From: Saprospiraceae bacterium
Lineage (GTDB): Bacteria > Bacteroidota > Bacteroidia > Chitinophagales > Saprospiraceae
Direction of reading: 5' to 3'
Length of the DNA: 34,811 nt
Assembly: GCA_030728245.1 (NCBI GenBank)
Contig: JANQZX010000040.1
Location: forward strand, 1 to 34,811
Part shown: in pieces, positions 7,907 to 17,934 of the stretch
How the letters are laid out: each line of letters starts with the position of its first letter
How positions within the stretch are numbered: the stretch's first letter is position 1
Program-made: the position numbers and the translations under genes
Notes under the pieces: generated by a model
The model's database searches: none
What the model was told of the DNA's origin: nothing
The model's input: the letters and a program-made list of their open reading frames with translations, nothing else

Positions 7907-10762
7907 TTAGAAGCTATAAGTAACTTTAGCTACAGCCCTTCTGCCAATAACTGGCATATTTGGCAAAGCTCTGTATTGTTGGTTAAATAAATTTTGACAG
8001 GTAGCGTCAATCGCTAAACCATTCTTCAATTTATAACCAACACCTATGTCAACAAGGTTTTTAGGATCAGAAAATCCTGTAAACTGACCTGCATTTGAGT
8101 AGAATGAATCGTCATGTTGGAAAGCAATATTTCCCCTCCAACCTGTTTCTGGTGCGTAAATAGCCCCTAAACGATATTTATTTTTAGGTATTCCCAGGTT
8201 GAAAACTAAGCCTGAACCTGGTGCCTCACCTAAGTCTTCTTCAGTAAAATCAGTTTGATTTACCGCAGAAAAGTTAGCAAAAACACTCAAATCATTATTT
8301 ATCGCATAGCCAAAACCTAAATCAATACCCACATAAGCTAATGAACCGAAAGTTCTGTAGCCTGCTGCACTATGAACCATACCGTCCTGAGGAACGCCTG
8401 TCGTTTCAACAGCGCCAAAGATAGAAGAAAGAGGAGCAATTTGTGCAGCAAAAGCAGCACCACCTTGAGCATAAGCGCCAGCTACTGCTGCGCTTATCTG
8501 CGCCGCTGTTGCCGCTGCAGTAGCTGCTGGAAGACCTGCACCAATCAATGCAGCTTCTAATTGAGTTCTTACTGTAGCGCCAACTTTTGAACTTAAATCA
8601 GCTGCAATATTTTGCCCTGTGTAACTGATGGTAGGACTTATAGCTGTAAAATTAATGAATCCTGAAGATGCAATTCTGTAAACGTCAGCAGAAACCATTA
8701 ATTTTTTATTAATTACGCCTTTATAACCAAGCTCCAGGGTTCTTTCTGTTCTAATCTGTGGTGCGGTCGTATTGATTGGTGCTAATGGTAAACCTGTAAA
8801 TAGGTTATATCCTGTAAATTTACCACTTACTCCTGTTGGCGTATTAGCTGGGTTCGTTAAGATAGCTTGTACTATGGGGAAAATAGTAGCAGGAAGCCCT
8901 GCTTGTAAGGCTGTTAATATACCAGGTGTTACTGCCCCATAAGGTATAGCCAAAGGTAAACCTGGTGTACCGTAAGGTAAATTAGGGAATCCTGGTGCGG
9001 TAAAATCAATTGTTGGGTTGGCTGGGAACTGTGCTATTTCTTTCTGACCTTTTAACCAAACATCAAAAAGACCAGGAGCAGGTGTTGCTACAGGAAAGTC
9101 AATATACATTACCAAGGCATCTGGTGGCGCAGCCGTTTGGTTGTAAGAAGCTCTGAAAGTATGATTTTTAGATGCCTTATACACTAAAGCCAATCTTGGA
9201 GAAACCGCCTGTGCATCTATAAAGTTGAAACGGTCAAAACGACCTGCTGCAACAAATTCAAAACGCTCGCTTAATTCAAAAGATGCTTGTGCATAAGCTC
9301 CCAAAATATTATAATCGTCATTTTCCTCATTACGACCATATACTTGATTATAGGTATTACTTCCCGCTTGACGATAGTCAGCACCCACCGTAATATCAGC
9401 ATTTAAAAACTTTTTCAAATTGAAGTTATATTGAACTTGACCCTCTAACTGACTTCTTTCAATAGCCGTCCTATTTCCTGTCTGATAAAGGAATGTTGGT
9501 CTTTCAGGACTACCACCGTCGTTGTAATTATAAAATACCTGAGCAAATAGACCACCTTTTTGTACTCTTGCCTGACCCCAGTAAGCTATGGACTGAGAAA
9601 GACCTTCCCCCTGAGAATTGTAAAAAACAGAACTATTGGCATTCATACCACCGGCAAGAACAACCTTAGTATCTCCAGATGGTCTCATTTCTAAAGTACC
9701 ATTGATGGCGCTGTTAGACCAAAAATCCTGCATCATGTTTCCATCACCATCTGGATCAAGATCTGCTTTTGATAAAAGCACCTTTGCCTTTGACTGGTCT
9801 GCGGAGACAACCCCATTAGCAACCGTTGGCTCAACAATAGTCGTTCTGAATCTGCTGATTTGCCTGGTGAAGACACCCGCAGAAGTTGTTCCTTCAGAAC
9901 CATCTAATACAAACTCTCCACCTCTCTTATTGTGTGCATTGATTTTGAAACCAATTTTTTTGTTTTTTGAAGCGGCAGCCACTCTGGTAGAAATACCCCA
10001 GGTTGACATTTCCCCACCCATTAATTCAACGGTTGTTCCAGGAAAGTCAATGGGACTTTTAGAGATAAAGTGAACTACACCTGCTGTTACGCCAGGACCG
10101 TAAAGCGCACCTCCCGCTCCACGAACCACCTCAATTCTCTGTAAATCGATAGAGTTTAAGCCAGATGCATCAGACTGAAAAGTTCCAGTACCCGCGCCAA
10201 CCAAACTTCTATAATCAAGAATCGGAAATACACCCGTTCCAAATAAGCCTGCAGAACCTCTCATTTCAATGTTCATACGAGCAGCAGATTGCTGTTGAAT
10301 TTGAACACCAGGAACGTTTATCAATTCTCTGATAGGATCTACCGCAGAAGATGCTGCCTGCATTGTTTTTGCTGATATAACAGAAACTGAAGCAGGTGCT
10401 TCCTGTACTTTCTCCGCTCTTCTTGAGGCAGAAACCACGATTTCATCTAATGTGCTGATGTTTTCGTCAAGAACAACATCTAGTTTTTCGTTGCCTGAAG
10501 TTACATCAAGGACTTTTGCATTGTATCCTATAAAACTAAATTCTACTTTAAAAGGTGGTTTTGCACTGGTTTCTAACCGGTACATACCATCTAAATCAGC
10601 TGAAACTCCTGTTGAGGTTCCTACAACCACAACACTGGCTCCAACCAATGGCTCACCTTTTGAATCGGTAATTTTACCGCTTACTATGGTTTGCGCATTT
10701 AAGGCAAAACAAAATAATAAGGCCGGTAATAAAAAAATGTTTCTAAGTTGTTTTCTTAACAT
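7907..10762 (-). CDS. TonB-dependent outer membrane receptor with carboxypeptidase-like N-domain
   Basis: A 951-residue outer membrane importer driven by TonB/ExbBD. After a signal peptide (cleavage near NAQ24) comes a CarboxypepD-regulatory-like beta sandwich (VSGKITDSKGEPLVGASV..., about 27-110), a plug domain starting at LDEIVVSASRR and including VEVVRG-type residues (IEVVRGAGGALYGPG), and a 22-strand barrel ending VTYSF, with the terminal Phe used by the BAM machinery. Two unusual loops stand out: a Pro/Leu-rich stretch near 566-669 and an Ala/Gly-rich stretch near 733-779, probably extracellular. There is no SusD partner next to it, so it is not a classic polysaccharide locus; the ligand (siderophore, vitamin, peptide) cannot be told. 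Confidence 0.93.
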   Translation of the reverse strand: MLRKQLRNIFLLPALLFCFALNAQTIVSGKITDSKGEPLVGASVVVVGTSTGVSADLDGMYRLETSAKPPFKVEFSFIGYNAKVLDVTSGNEKLDVVLDENISTLDEIVVSASRRAEKVQEAPASVSVISAKTMQAASSAVDPIRELINVPGVQIQQQSAARMNIEMRGSAGLFGTGVFPILDYRSLVGAGTGTFQSDASGLNSIDLQRIEVVRGAGGALYGPGVTAGVVHFISKSPIDFPGTTVELMGGEMSTWGISTRVAAASKNKKIGFKINAHNKRGGEFVLDGSEGTTSAGVFTRQISRFRTTIVEPTVANGVVSADQSKAKVLLSKADLDPDGDGNMMQDFWSNSAINGTLEMRPSGDTKVVLAGGMNANSSVFYNSQGEGLSQSIAYWGQARVQKGGLFAQVFYNYNDGGSPERPTFLYQTGNRTAIERSQLEGQVQYNFNLKKFLNADITVGADYRQAGSNTYNQVYGRNEENDDYNILGAYAQASFELSERFEFVAAGRFDRFNFIDAQAVSPRLALVYKASKNHTFRASYNQTAAPPDALVMYIDFPVATPAPGLFDVWLKGQKEIAQFPANPTIDFTAPGFPNLPYGTPGLPLAIPYGAVTPGILTALQAGLPATIFPIVQAILTNPANTPTGVSGKFTGYNLFTGLPLAPINTTAPQIRTERTLELGYKGVINKKLMVSADVYRIASSGFINFTAISPTISYTGQNIAADLSSKVGATVRTQLEAALIGAGLPAATAAATAAQISAAVAGAYAQGGAAFAAQIAPLSSIFGAVETTGVPQDGMVHSAAGYRTFGSLAYVGIDLGFGYAINNDLSVFANFSAVNQTDFTEEDLGEAPGSGLVFNLGIPKNKYRLGAIYAPETGWRGNIAFQHDDSFYSNAGQFTGFSDPKNLVDIGVGYKLKNGLAIDATCQNLFNQQYRALPNMPVIGRRAVAKVTYSF

Positions 10763-10940
10763 GGTACACTATTTTTGTTCATCAATCCAATTTAAATTTA
10801 CATTCTGAATAACTGGATGTTTTACTATCCTACCACAAAATAATCAAAATTTTATATGGATTTATCTTTTTTTGTGTTTTAAAAATTGCTTGCTAAGCAA
10901 TTCCTACTTTTATATTCTTTTTTACAAAAAATTAATTCCC

Positions 10941-11708
10941 TTGGAAACAAATAATGACGGTTCAATTAGTTTAAATAAATTTATTTCTTCTACGGGGATT
11001 TGTTCCCGCCGAGAAGCAGATACCTGGATTTCAGCAGGTAGAGTCACTATAAATAATCTTCCAACCCAACTGGGAAACAGGGTTTTTCCAGGCGACCTGG
11101 TGCATATAGACGGAAAACCCATAAAAGAAAACCCACCCTTACTTTATATTGCTTATCATAAGCCCGTAGGTATTGTGTGCACTACTGACCTAAAAGAACC
11201 CAAAAATATAATTAGCCAAATCAAACATAATCAACGTCTTTTTCCTATCGGAAGGTTAGATAAAGCTTCCCATGGTCTGATTTTTCTTACCAATGACGGT
11301 GACATTGTCAATAAGGTGCTTCGTGCTGGAAATAATCATGAAAAAGAATACATCGTATCGGTAAACAAACCAATTACTGCTATTTTTTTACAAAAAATGA
11401 GAACGGGTATTCCCATTTTAGGGACGGTAACTAAGCCTTGTGAAGTAGTTCAAATAGATACATTTTCCTTTAAAATTATTCTAACCCAAGGCTTAAACCG
11501 ACAAATTCGCAGAATGTGTGCTTTCTTGGATTACGAGGTTTATTCCTTAAAAAGAATTCGGATCATGGACATTACCATTGATGGGATTAAATCTAATACA
11601 TGGAGATATTTCACGCCTGCCGAAATGACGAAACTGGAAGATAAATTGAAATTTTCCTCTAAAACTGCCGAAGCCTCCCTGCCAAAAAAGGAATTTAATA
11701 AAGATTAA
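10941..11708 (+). CDS. rluF: 23S rRNA pseudouridine synthase RluF-like
   Basis: Converts uridine to pseudouridine in 23S rRNA (E. coli RluF acts on U2604). An N-terminal S4 RNA-binding domain (LNKFISSTGICSRREAD, GRVTIN, GD-V-I-DG) precedes the RsuA-type catalytic domain with GRLDKASHGL, where Asp107 is the catalytic aspartate, RAGNNHEKEY, and GLNRQIRRMC. I chose TTG at 10941 (METNNDGSISLNKF) because it places the S4 domain a few residues from the N-terminus as in relatives; the frame also opens at TTG 10872, but the 23 extra residues are hydrophobic and unlike the family. The last bases overlap the convergent universal stress gene by 4 nt. The C-terminal tail after about residue 235 is Lys-rich. 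Confidence 0.9.
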   Translation: METNNDGSISLNKFISSTGICSRREADTWISAGRVTINNLPTQLGNRVFPGDLVHIDGKPIKENPPLLYIAYHKPVGIVCTTDLKEPKNIISQIKHNQRLFPIGRLDKASHGLIFLTNDGDIVNKVLRAGNNHEKEYIVSVNKPITAIFLQKMRTGIPILGTVTKPCEVVQIDTFSFKIILTQGLNRQIRRMCAFLDYEVYSLKRIRIMDITIDGIKSNTWRYFTPAEMTKLEDKLKFSSKTAEASLPKKEFNKD

Positions 11709-12511
11709 TACTTAAAAACTAACATAGGATTTTTTATGGCCCCCGTTATTTCCCGCACAAGGGAATGCTCCATTAATCTTTCCCAAAAAGATCTTTCGTG
11801 AAATGTTACGGCTAACATTACCTCTGGGTATTCGCTAAGAAAATCAAGAATTGCGGCAAAGGGTTCCCCTTTCAAAATTTTGAAATCCATACCAACCTCC
11901 TCATGGTCTTCAGCAAAAGAATGTAATATTTGTTTCATCTTTGCTATGGCCTTATACTCGTCTTCTTCTGTTTCTGAAACATGTAAAAGATGTAATTTTA
12001 TACCTAATATCGAACACCACGGCAGGAGAACGTCTAAGGTTGATATACTTCCCGATGAAAAATCTGTGGCGTAATAAATAGAGGTGAGTGGCGCTTCATT
12101 GGCTTCTTCTGGGATAATAATTACAGGAAAATCGACGCGATCTATTATTTTTTGGGTTGATTCTCCCCAAAAAATTCCTTCTAATATTTTCTTCTTCCTC
12201 TTTCCAATAATTAATAAAGATGGAGTGTATTTTTCTGCCAATAGCTCACACTGATCAATAATATTCCCATAAACGAGCTCATGCTGAATTAAATTATCGC
12301 TTTTTCCTGATTGATTTTTTACATTCTCATCTGAGAATTTATATAGTTTTGACCTGCTATCTTCTTGAAATTCAATCCGATCTATGGGTTCTACATGTGC
12401 CAATACTATTTTATAGTTCAATCTTTCAGCAAAACGCATAGCTATACCTAAAGCAATCTTGCTGGAAGGGGTATAGTCTGTAAGGCATAAGATTGTTTTC
12501 ATTGAACCCAT
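11705..12511 (-). CDS. Universal stress protein, two Usp domains
   Basis: A 268-residue cytoplasmic protein with two tandem Usp folds. Domain 1 begins MKTILCLTDYTPSSKIAL and ends with PSLLIIGKRKKK...GESTQKIIDRVDFPVIIIP; domain 2 begins SIYYATDFSSGS and ends HSLVREITGAIKNPMLVF. The G-2X-G-9X-G-S/T ATP-binding pattern is only partly kept in domain 1 and is absent from domain 2, so nucleotide binding is uncertain. ATG at 12511 (MGSMKT) and ATG at 12502 are both possible; the second begins right at the conserved strand. It lies 22 nt after the TerC-family gene and is probably co-transcribed, which suits a stress-related membrane function. Confidence 0.85.
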   Translation of the reverse strand: MGSMKTILCLTDYTPSSKIALGIAMRFAERLNYKIVLAHVEPIDRIEFQEDSRSKLYKFSDENVKNQSGKSDNLIQHELVYGNIIDQCELLAEKYTPSLLIIGKRKKKILEGIFWGESTQKIIDRVDFPVIIIPEEANEAPLTSIYYATDFSSGSISTLDVLLPWCSILGIKLHLLHVSETEEDEYKAIAKMKQILHSFAEDHEEVGMDFKILKGEPFAAILDFLSEYPEVMLAVTFHERSFWERLMEHSLVREITGAIKNPMLVFKY

Positions 12512-12533
12512 TTCATACCATTAAGATAATCAT

Positions 12534-13487
12534 TTATTCCATTTTTGTCTTATTTTCCTTCAACATAGATAAAACTACGCCCACTGTTAAAGCGAACACA
12601 ATAAAAGCTAAAGACAACCAATCTGGCAAATGAATTTGATGAGAAACCAACATTTTTATCCCCACAAATGCCAGTATCGCTACGAGGCTATACTTCAAAT
12701 ACTCAAATTTGTCAATAAAAGCTGCCAGAACGAAGTACAAGGAACGCAATCCTAAAATGGCGAAAATATTTGAAGTAAATACAATAAAAGGATCTGTTGT
12801 GATGGCAAAAATAGCTGGAATACTATCGAATGCAAACATTATGTCTGTTGTCTCCACCACCATTAAGGCGATAAATAGGGGTGTTGCCACCCAAAATTTT
12901 CCCTCTTTAATAAAAAAATGATCCCCGTGAAATTTCGTCGTCACCGGAAAAAAGCGCTTCACCAATTTAATGGTCGGATTGTTTTCCGGGTGAATGCTTT
13001 CATGGGTTCCTGACTTTAGCATTTTATAAGCGGCATACAATAAAATAATACCGAAAATATAGACAATCCAAGTAAAACTCTCCATCAACACAGCCCCAAC
13101 GCCTATCATTAATCCTCTAAAAATGATAGCACCTAAAATACCCCAGAATAAAACCCTGTGCTGGTTTGCCTGCGGGATGTTAAAGTAAGAAAAGATGATA
13201 ACTATGACAAAAACATTATCAATACTCAAAGATTGTTCAACAAGATAACCTGTTAAGTAAGTTATGACCGCCTCTTTTCCTGTTAACACTTGACTTCCTT
13301 GGGGCAGCCAGTTATTGCTATAGGCAAAGTAAATAAATACGCTGAATAATAAAGACAAACTCACCCATAAGCCAGTCCATCGTAAAGCCTCCTTTGTACT
13401 TACATTATGCGGGTTTTTATTTAAAATCCCAAGATCTATCCCTAATAAAACAAGGATAAGTAGAATAAAGCCCGTCCAGATAATCAT
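12534..13487 (-). CDS. TerC/Alx family membrane protein (probable metal exporter)
   Basis: An integral membrane protein of 317 residues with about eight to nine hydrophobic segments. Family hallmarks are present: the acidic EQSLSIDN motif (Glu84, Asp90, Asn91) and the VETTDIMFAFDS motif (Asp215, Asp221) that form the proposed metal path in TerC/Alx/MeeF/MeeY proteins, some of which export Mn2+ or help metalate secreted enzymes. Those roles are from relatives; the metal here is an inference. ATG at 13487 follows the tRNA-Cys gene by only 56 nt, most of which is a terminator hairpin, leaving no obvious room for a separate promoter. The universal stress gene follows after 22 nt. Confidence 0.88.
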   Translation of the reverse strand: MIIWTGFILLILVLLGIDLGILNKNPHNVSTKEALRWTGLWVSLSLLFSVFIYFAYSNNWLPQGSQVLTGKEAVITYLTGYLVEQSLSIDNVFVIVIIFSYFNIPQANQHRVLFWGILGAIIFRGLMIGVGAVLMESFTWIVYIFGIILLYAAYKMLKSGTHESIHPENNPTIKLVKRFFPVTTKFHGDHFFIKEGKFWVATPLFIALMVVETTDIMFAFDSIPAIFAITTDPFIVFTSNIFAILGLRSLYFVLAAFIDKFEYLKYSLVAILAFVGIKMLVSHQIHLPDWLSLAFIVFALTVGVVLSMLKENKTKME

Positions 13488-13513
13488 AATTTCAGCTTGA
13501 TGTTAAAACAAAA

Positions 13514-13539
13514 AAGCCCCTGATTTACTTCAGAGGCTT
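13514..13539 (-). terminator. Terminator after tRNA-Cys
   Basis: Inverted repeat 13514-13523 with 13530-13539 (10 bp with one G-U pair, 6-nt loop) that on the minus strand reads AAGCCTCTGA...TCAGGGGCTTTTTTG, a typical GC stem and T run. It begins five bases past the tRNA 3' end and lies 26 nt before the TerC-family start codon. Confidence 0.8.
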
Positions 13540-13543
13540 CATG

Positions 13544-13614
13544 AGGTCGGAGGCGGATTCGAACCGTCGTACGAGGTTTTGCAGACCTCTGCCTAGCCAC
13601 TCGGCCACCCGACC
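13544..13614 (-). tRNA. tRNA-Cys (anticodon GCA)
   Basis: A 71-nt cloverleaf on the minus strand. The acceptor arm GGTCGGG pairs with TCCGACC (one G-U), the anticodon stem GAGGT/ACCTC encloses the loop CTGCAAA with anticodon GCA, and the T loop is TTCGAAT. The discriminator base is U73, the identity base for Cys. CCA is not fully encoded (the next bases are CA then T), usual for this phylum. The T stem has an A50-C64 mismatch where relatives normally pair. Confidence 0.95.
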
Positions 13615-13641
13615 CTATTTTCACATATTTTATATGAACCG

Positions 13642-13672
13642 CAAATATACGTGTTTTTTTATTATTAGGCAA
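13642..13672 (-). promoter_or_regulatory. Promoter of tRNA-Cys
   Basis: Minus-strand TATATTTG (13649-13642) fits the Bacteroidota -7 box TAnnTTTG, and a TTG (13672-13670) lies 20 nt upstream as the -33 element. The predicted start is about 20 nt before the tRNA. Confidence 0.7.
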
Positions 13673-13703
13673 TACTTATTTGATTATTTAAAAAATATAG
13701 AGC

Positions 13704-14486
13704 CTAGTTAATTATTTTTTCCTTTTCCCACTTTTTTTCTAATTCTTCCATATTCGTTCCCCTTACAAACCGATAGGCCATTATAGCCTCTTTTGTTACC
13801 TTTTTTTCATAATAAACCAAGCCAATGCCTTTGGCATATATTTCCATACCCTCAAATAACTGTCCGGTAACCCCCTCGTTTTTCACTTCAATTTTTTCTT
13901 TTACCCTAAAAATAATGGCAGGAATTTCCTGTTTATTTAAATAAAACGTGGTGTCTCCCATAAATATCCTGTTTTTTATAACGCTATAGGTCGTTGAATC
14001 ATTATCATTTGATTTCCATTTTATATGATAAAGAAAAATACCAAACCTATCTTTCACTACAAAGGGAAAACTATTTCCAGCCACAATTTCCACCTCGGTT
14101 CTTTGTTGTTTGTACCCTTTCGTAGCATCGGGCAAGTCATAAATATACAGGTCCTTTAGGAGTAATCCATTTTTAACTACCTCTTCTTGTACCTGTTGTA
14201 AAGGGACCATATAGTTTTCATAAAAAGTACTCGAAAATATTTTTTGTTCCCCTTTTAAAAAACTCCTGTGATACCAGTAAACACTATCTGTTCCCGTATT
14301 TCCTGCCGATTCATAAACATAGACTTCTCCATTTGCCAATTTTTCCATTGGGAAATAATAACCCCTGATATCTCTTTGATTATTTTCTGAAACACAGGCA
14401 GACAGGGTAAAACACCACAGAATATAAGCAGGAACACCTATATAAAACCATGTATTAAAAGGGTGTTCCCAACGTTTTTTATTCAT
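13704..14486 (-). CDS. Hypothetical lipoprotein
   Basis: A 260-residue protein with a basic N-terminus, a hydrophobic segment and a lipobox LSAC ending at Cys31, so probably lipid-anchored and facing the periplasm. The leader is longer than usual, with a charged stretch of about ten residues before the membrane part. The mature part is hydrophilic, rich in Tyr, Lys and Glu, with predicted beta strands and a charged C-terminal helix (MEELEKKWEKEK). I do not recognise a domain. It diverges from secA across a 115-nt space. Function unknown. Confidence 0.75.
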   Translation of the reverse strand: MNKKRWEHPFNTWFYIGVPAYILWCFTLSACVSENNQRDIRGYYFPMEKLANGEVYVYESAGNTGTDSVYWYHRSFLKGEQKIFSSTFYENYMVPLQQVQEEVVKNGLLLKDLYIYDLPDATKGYKQQRTEVEIVAGNSFPFVVKDRFGIFLYHIKWKSNDNDSTTYSVIKNRIFMGDTTFYLNKQEIPAIIFRVKEKIEVKNEGVTGQLFEGMEIYAKGIGLVYYEKKVTKEAIMAYRFVRGTNMEELEKKWEKEKIIN

Positions 14487-14537
14487 TTATCTCATATTAT
14501 TTGTTCAGCTTTACAATGACAAATGACTTTTTATGTC

Positions 14538-14567
14538 TTGTAATACCTATAAAAGGTCGTATATTTG
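14538..14567 (+). promoter_or_regulatory. secA promoter
   Basis: TTG at 14538-14540, 19-nt spacer, TATATTTG at 14560-14567: a full match to the Bacteroidota TTG/TAnnTTTG pattern. The start of transcription would be near 14573, giving a leader of about 30 nt before ATG 14602. Confidence 0.75.
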
Positions 14568-14601
14568 CCTACTCACAAAATTAACCTAAATAGGAAATAA
14601 A

Positions 14602-17600
14602 ATGTTTGAAAATATAGGCAAGTCTTTGCAAAAATTATTCGGTAGCAAACAGGAAAAAGATATTCTTAAGTTCAACCCTATCATTGAACAAATTCATCAA
14701 TTTGGGGACAACTTGAAAAATCTTTCTCATGACGAGCTGAGGCAAAAGACCACAGAATTTCGGGAAAGAATTAGCGATTATCTTTCCGATATAGACGACG
14801 CTATCGAAAACTTACGTCAACAAACCATTGATTCTGAAGAGCTTTCCGATAAAGAAAATCTTTTCCTGGAAATTGATACTTTAAAAAAACAGAGGGATCA
14901 GGAACTGGAAGTTATATTAAATGAGATTCTTCCCGAGGCCTTTGCGGTAGTTAAGGAAACGGCCATTCGTTTTAAGAATAATCCAACCCTTTCTGTTATT
15001 GCCACAGAACATGATAAAAATCTGGCCGTACAGTCCGGAAAATCTTATGTTTCCATTACAGGAAATCAAGCTACCTGGAAAAACCAGTGGACTGCGGCAG
15101 GTGGTGCCATTACCTGGGATATGGTGCATTACGATGTTCAGCTTATCGGTGGTATGGTTCTTCATGAGGGCAAAATTGCTGAAATGGGAACGGGTGAAGG
15201 TAAAACTCTTGTAGCTACTTTACCCGCTTATCTGAATGGATTAAGTGGCCTGGGCGTACATGTTATTACCGTAAATGACTATTTAGCCCGTCGTGATGCT
15301 GAATGGATCGGCCCAATCATGGAATTTCTCCTTTTAACCATCGATTGTATCGATAAATATACCCCTCACTCCGAACAACGTATTCAAGCCTACAGTTGCG
15401 ATATAACTTACGGAACAAATAACGAATTTGGTTTCGATTATCTTCGTGATAACATGGTCCGTACTACTGAAGAAAAAGTTCAGGGTAAACACCATTTCAG
15501 TATGGTTGATGAGGTCGATTCCGTTCTTATCGATGATGCGCGAACGCCTCTTATTATTTCAGGTCCCGTTGGCCCAGCCGCCGAAGATCAGGAATATTTT
15601 GAGCTTCGTCCAAGTGTTGAAAAACTGATAAATGAACAGAAAAAATTAGCCAACGAATATCTGATTGAGGCAAAAAAATTATTCGCCGCCGGAGCTATTG
15701 GAGTAGAGGAAGGAACTGCAGGTATGGCCCTACTTCGGGCTTATCGTTCGCTCCCAAGAGCAAGACCTTTGATTAAGTTCCTAAGTGAGGAAGGGGTTCG
15801 TGTTTTATTACAAAAAACAGAGAATTATTACATGCAGGAGCAATCCAAAAATATGCATTTGGTCGATGCACCACTCCTTTTTAATATAGATGAAAAAAAT
15901 AGACAAACCGAACTTACCGAAAAGGGTGTAGAATATTTGTCCACAAACTCCAATGATCCCAGTTTCTTCATGCTTCCGGATATCGTTTCTGAAATGGTGG
16001 AAATTGAAAATCGAAAGGACTTTTCTAAAGAAGATAGTGAAAATGCAAAAACTAAACTAGCTCAGGATTATGCCGTTAAAGCGCGCAGAGTACATACTAT
16101 AAATCAGCTTTTAAAGGCTTTTACTCTTTTTGAAAAAGACGAGGAATATGTGGTAATGGAGGGTCAGGTTAAAATTGTCGATGAACAAACCGGACGTATG
16201 ATGGAAGGTAGAAGATATTCTGACGGTCTTCACCAGGCGCTGGAAGCTAAGGAAAATGTGAAGATTGGAGAAATCACACAAACTTATGCCACCGTTACTC
16301 TTCAAAATTATTTCCGTATGTACCACAAATTAGCAGGTATGACGGGTACAGCCGAAACCGAAGCCAATGAGTTTTGGCAAATTTATAAACTCGATGTCGT
16401 TGTTATTCCTACCAATAGACCTATTCAAAGAATTGATCATGAAGATTTTGTGTTCAAAACAAATAGGGAAAAATATAATGCGCTCATCGACCAGATCAGT
16501 TTATTAAGCAAAGCCGGTCAACCAATTCTCGTAGGTACTACCTCTGTTGATATATCTGAAAAGTTAAGCCGGATGCTCCAGCTTAAAGGTCTCGACCATA
16601 ACGTACTTAACGCAAAACAACATCAAAGAGAAGCAGAAATTGTTGCTGAAGCAGGTCGTCCGGGTAAAATTACCATTGCAACCAATATGGCCGGTCGTGG
16701 AACAGATATCAAGATAAACGATGAGGTTAAAAAAGCAGGAGGATTAGCTATTATAGGTACAGAAAGACACGAATCGAGGCGAGTTGACAGACAGCTTCGT
16801 GGACGTTCCGGCCGTCAGGGTGACCCAGGTTCCTCCCAATTTTATGTTTCCCTGGAAGATAATCTGATGCGACTTTTTCAGTCCGATAGAATCGCTTCTC
16901 TTATGGACAAAATGGGCCACAAAGACGGAGAGGTTATTCAACATTCTATGGTTACTAAATCTATTGAAAGGGCTCAGAAAAAAGTAGAGGAAAATAACTT
17001 CGGTATTCGTAAACGCCTTCTGGAATATGATGACGTTATGAATATTCAAAGAGAAGCTATTTATAAGAAAAGAGATAATGCCCTCTTCGGCGATCGCCTT
17101 TCCGTGGATCTTTACAATATGTTTTTCTCTATCATTGAAAATATTGTTCATGACCATAAAGGCGGAGGTTCCTTCGAGACGTTTAGAAGAGACATGCTTA
17201 GTTTATTGGGACAGGTTCCAGAGATTTCAGAACATGATTTTCAAAAGAAAAACTCAAACCATCTGAGTGAAGAAACTTTCCACCAGTTTCAAGCCTATTA
17301 CCACAGAAAATCGGAGCACATTCAGGAGGTTCTCTTCGACCATATTAAAAATGTCCACGAAACTCAGGGTAACCGATTCAAAAGAATCATTGTTCCTTTT
17401 ACAGACGGTAGGACAAATCCTTACATGATTACCGCAGAAATGGAGGAAGCCTATAACTCTAAAGGTAAAACCATCATGAGGGATATAGAAAAGGCAGTAA
17501 CTCTTTCTATTATCGACGAAAAATGGAAAGAACATTTACGAGCGATGGACGAATTAAAAGAATCGGTTCAATCTGCTTCTTTCGAACAAAAAGACCCATT

Positions 17601-17931
17601 GGTTATCTATAAAATGGAGGCCTACAAGCTTTTTGAAGGCCTGGTGATGGAAATAAATACGGACGTTTCTTCCTATCTTGCAAAAGGTACCCTTGTTTTT
17701 TCTGACGGTACTACGCTTGAACAAGCGAGAGAAATGAGAGCTATTTCTAATAAAACTAAAACAAATAAAGACAGAGAACAAGAGGATTTAGCCAGAAGAA
17801 AGGCTGCCATGGAGGCCAATCAAAGTAGCGTAAAAGTAGAAACCATACGCCGTCAGGAACCTAAAGTAGGTCGTAACGACGCCTGTCCCTGTGGAAGCGG
17901 TAAAAAATATAAAAATTGCCACGGACGGTAA
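14602..17931 (+). CDS. secA: Preprotein translocase ATPase SecA
   Basis: The motor that pushes unfolded preproteins through SecYEG. The 1109-residue length is longer than the roughly 900 of E. coli because of a charged, coiled-coil-like N-terminal insertion (about 45-135), as in other Bacteroidota SecA proteins. Walker A GTGEGKT is at 196-202 and the DEVD Walker B box at 303-306; the second RecA-like domain has MAGRGTDI and the arginine-finger segment [14 protein letters not shown]. The C-terminal SEC-C zinc module is intact with Cys1095, Cys1097, Cys1106 and His1107, for SecB or lipid contact. The stop lies 3 nt from the stop of convergent kynU, and a 6-bp palindrome (17926-17940) spans both stop codons. 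Confidence 0.98.
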   Translation: MFENIGKSLQKLFGSKQEKDILKFNPIIEQIHQFGDNLKNLSHDELRQKTTEFRERISDYLSDIDDAIENLRQQTIDSEELSDKENLFLEIDTLKKQRDQELEVILNEILPEAFAVVKETAIRFKNNPTLSVIATEHDKNLAVQSGKSYVSITGNQATWKNQWTAAGGAITWDMVHYDVQLIGGMVLHEGKIAEMGTGEGKTLVATLPAYLNGLSGLGVHVITVNDYLARRDAEWIGPIMEFLLLTIDCIDKYTPHSEQRIQAYSCDITYGTNNEFGFDYLRDNMVRTTEEKVQGKHHFSMVDEVDSVLIDDARTPLIISGPVGPAAEDQEYFELRPSVEKLINEQKKLANEYLIEAKKLFAAGAIGVEEGTAGMALLRAYRSLPRARPLIKFLSEEGVRVLLQKTENYYMQEQSKNMHLVDAPLLFNIDEKNRQTELTEKGVEYLSTNSNDPSFFMLPDIVSEMVEIENRKDFSKEDSENAKTKLAQDYAVKARRVHTINQLLKAFTLFEKDEEYVVMEGQVKIVDEQTGRMMEGRRYSDGLHQALEAKENVKIGEITQTYATVTLQNYFRMYHKLAGMTGTAETEANEFWQIYKLDVVVIPTNRPIQRIDHEDFVFKTNREKYNALIDQISLLSKAGQPILVGTTSVDISEKLSRMLQLKGLDHNVLNAKQHQREAEIVAEAGRPGKITIATNMAGRGTDIKINDEVKKAGGLAIIGTERHESRRVDRQLRGRSGRQGDPGSSQFYVSLEDNLMRLFQSDRIASLMDKMGHKDGEVIQHSMVTKSIERAQKKVEENNFGIRKRLLEYDDVMNIQREAIYKKRDNALFGDRLSVDLYNMFFSIIENIVHDHKGGGSFETFRRDMLSLLGQVPEISEHDFQKKNSNHLSEETFHQFQAYYHRKSEHIQEVLFDHIKNVHETQGNRFKRIIVPFTDGRTNPYMITAEMEEAYNSKGKTIMRDIEKAVTLSIIDEKWKEHLRAMDELKESVQSASFEQKDPLVIYKMEAYKLFEGLVMEINTDVSSYLAKGTLVFSDGTTLEQAREMRAISNKTKTNKDREQEDLARRKAAMEANQSSVKVETIRRQEPKVGRNDACPCGSGKKYKNCHGR

Positions 17932-17934
17932 TAT

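Noticed and set aside
8425-8565. Ala-rich stretch of the TonB receptor as a possible frameshift
   Set aside because: The frame stays open and homology resumes after it in the same phase, so it is a loop rather than an error.
9636-10073. A 145-residue plus-strand open frame
   Set aside because: It is a shadow inside the plug and early barrel of the TonB receptor; composition is Ser/Pro-rich without any domain.
10872-10940. Longer start for the rluF gene at TTG 10872
   Set aside because: The added 23 residues are hydrophobic and precede the S4 domain start expected from relatives.
13484-13672. A 62-residue minus-strand open frame
   Set aside because: It lies across the tRNA-Cys gene and terminator and has no homology features.
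16744-17157. A 137-residue minus-strand open frame
   Set aside because: It is antisense to conserved secA sequence and has no supporting signal.
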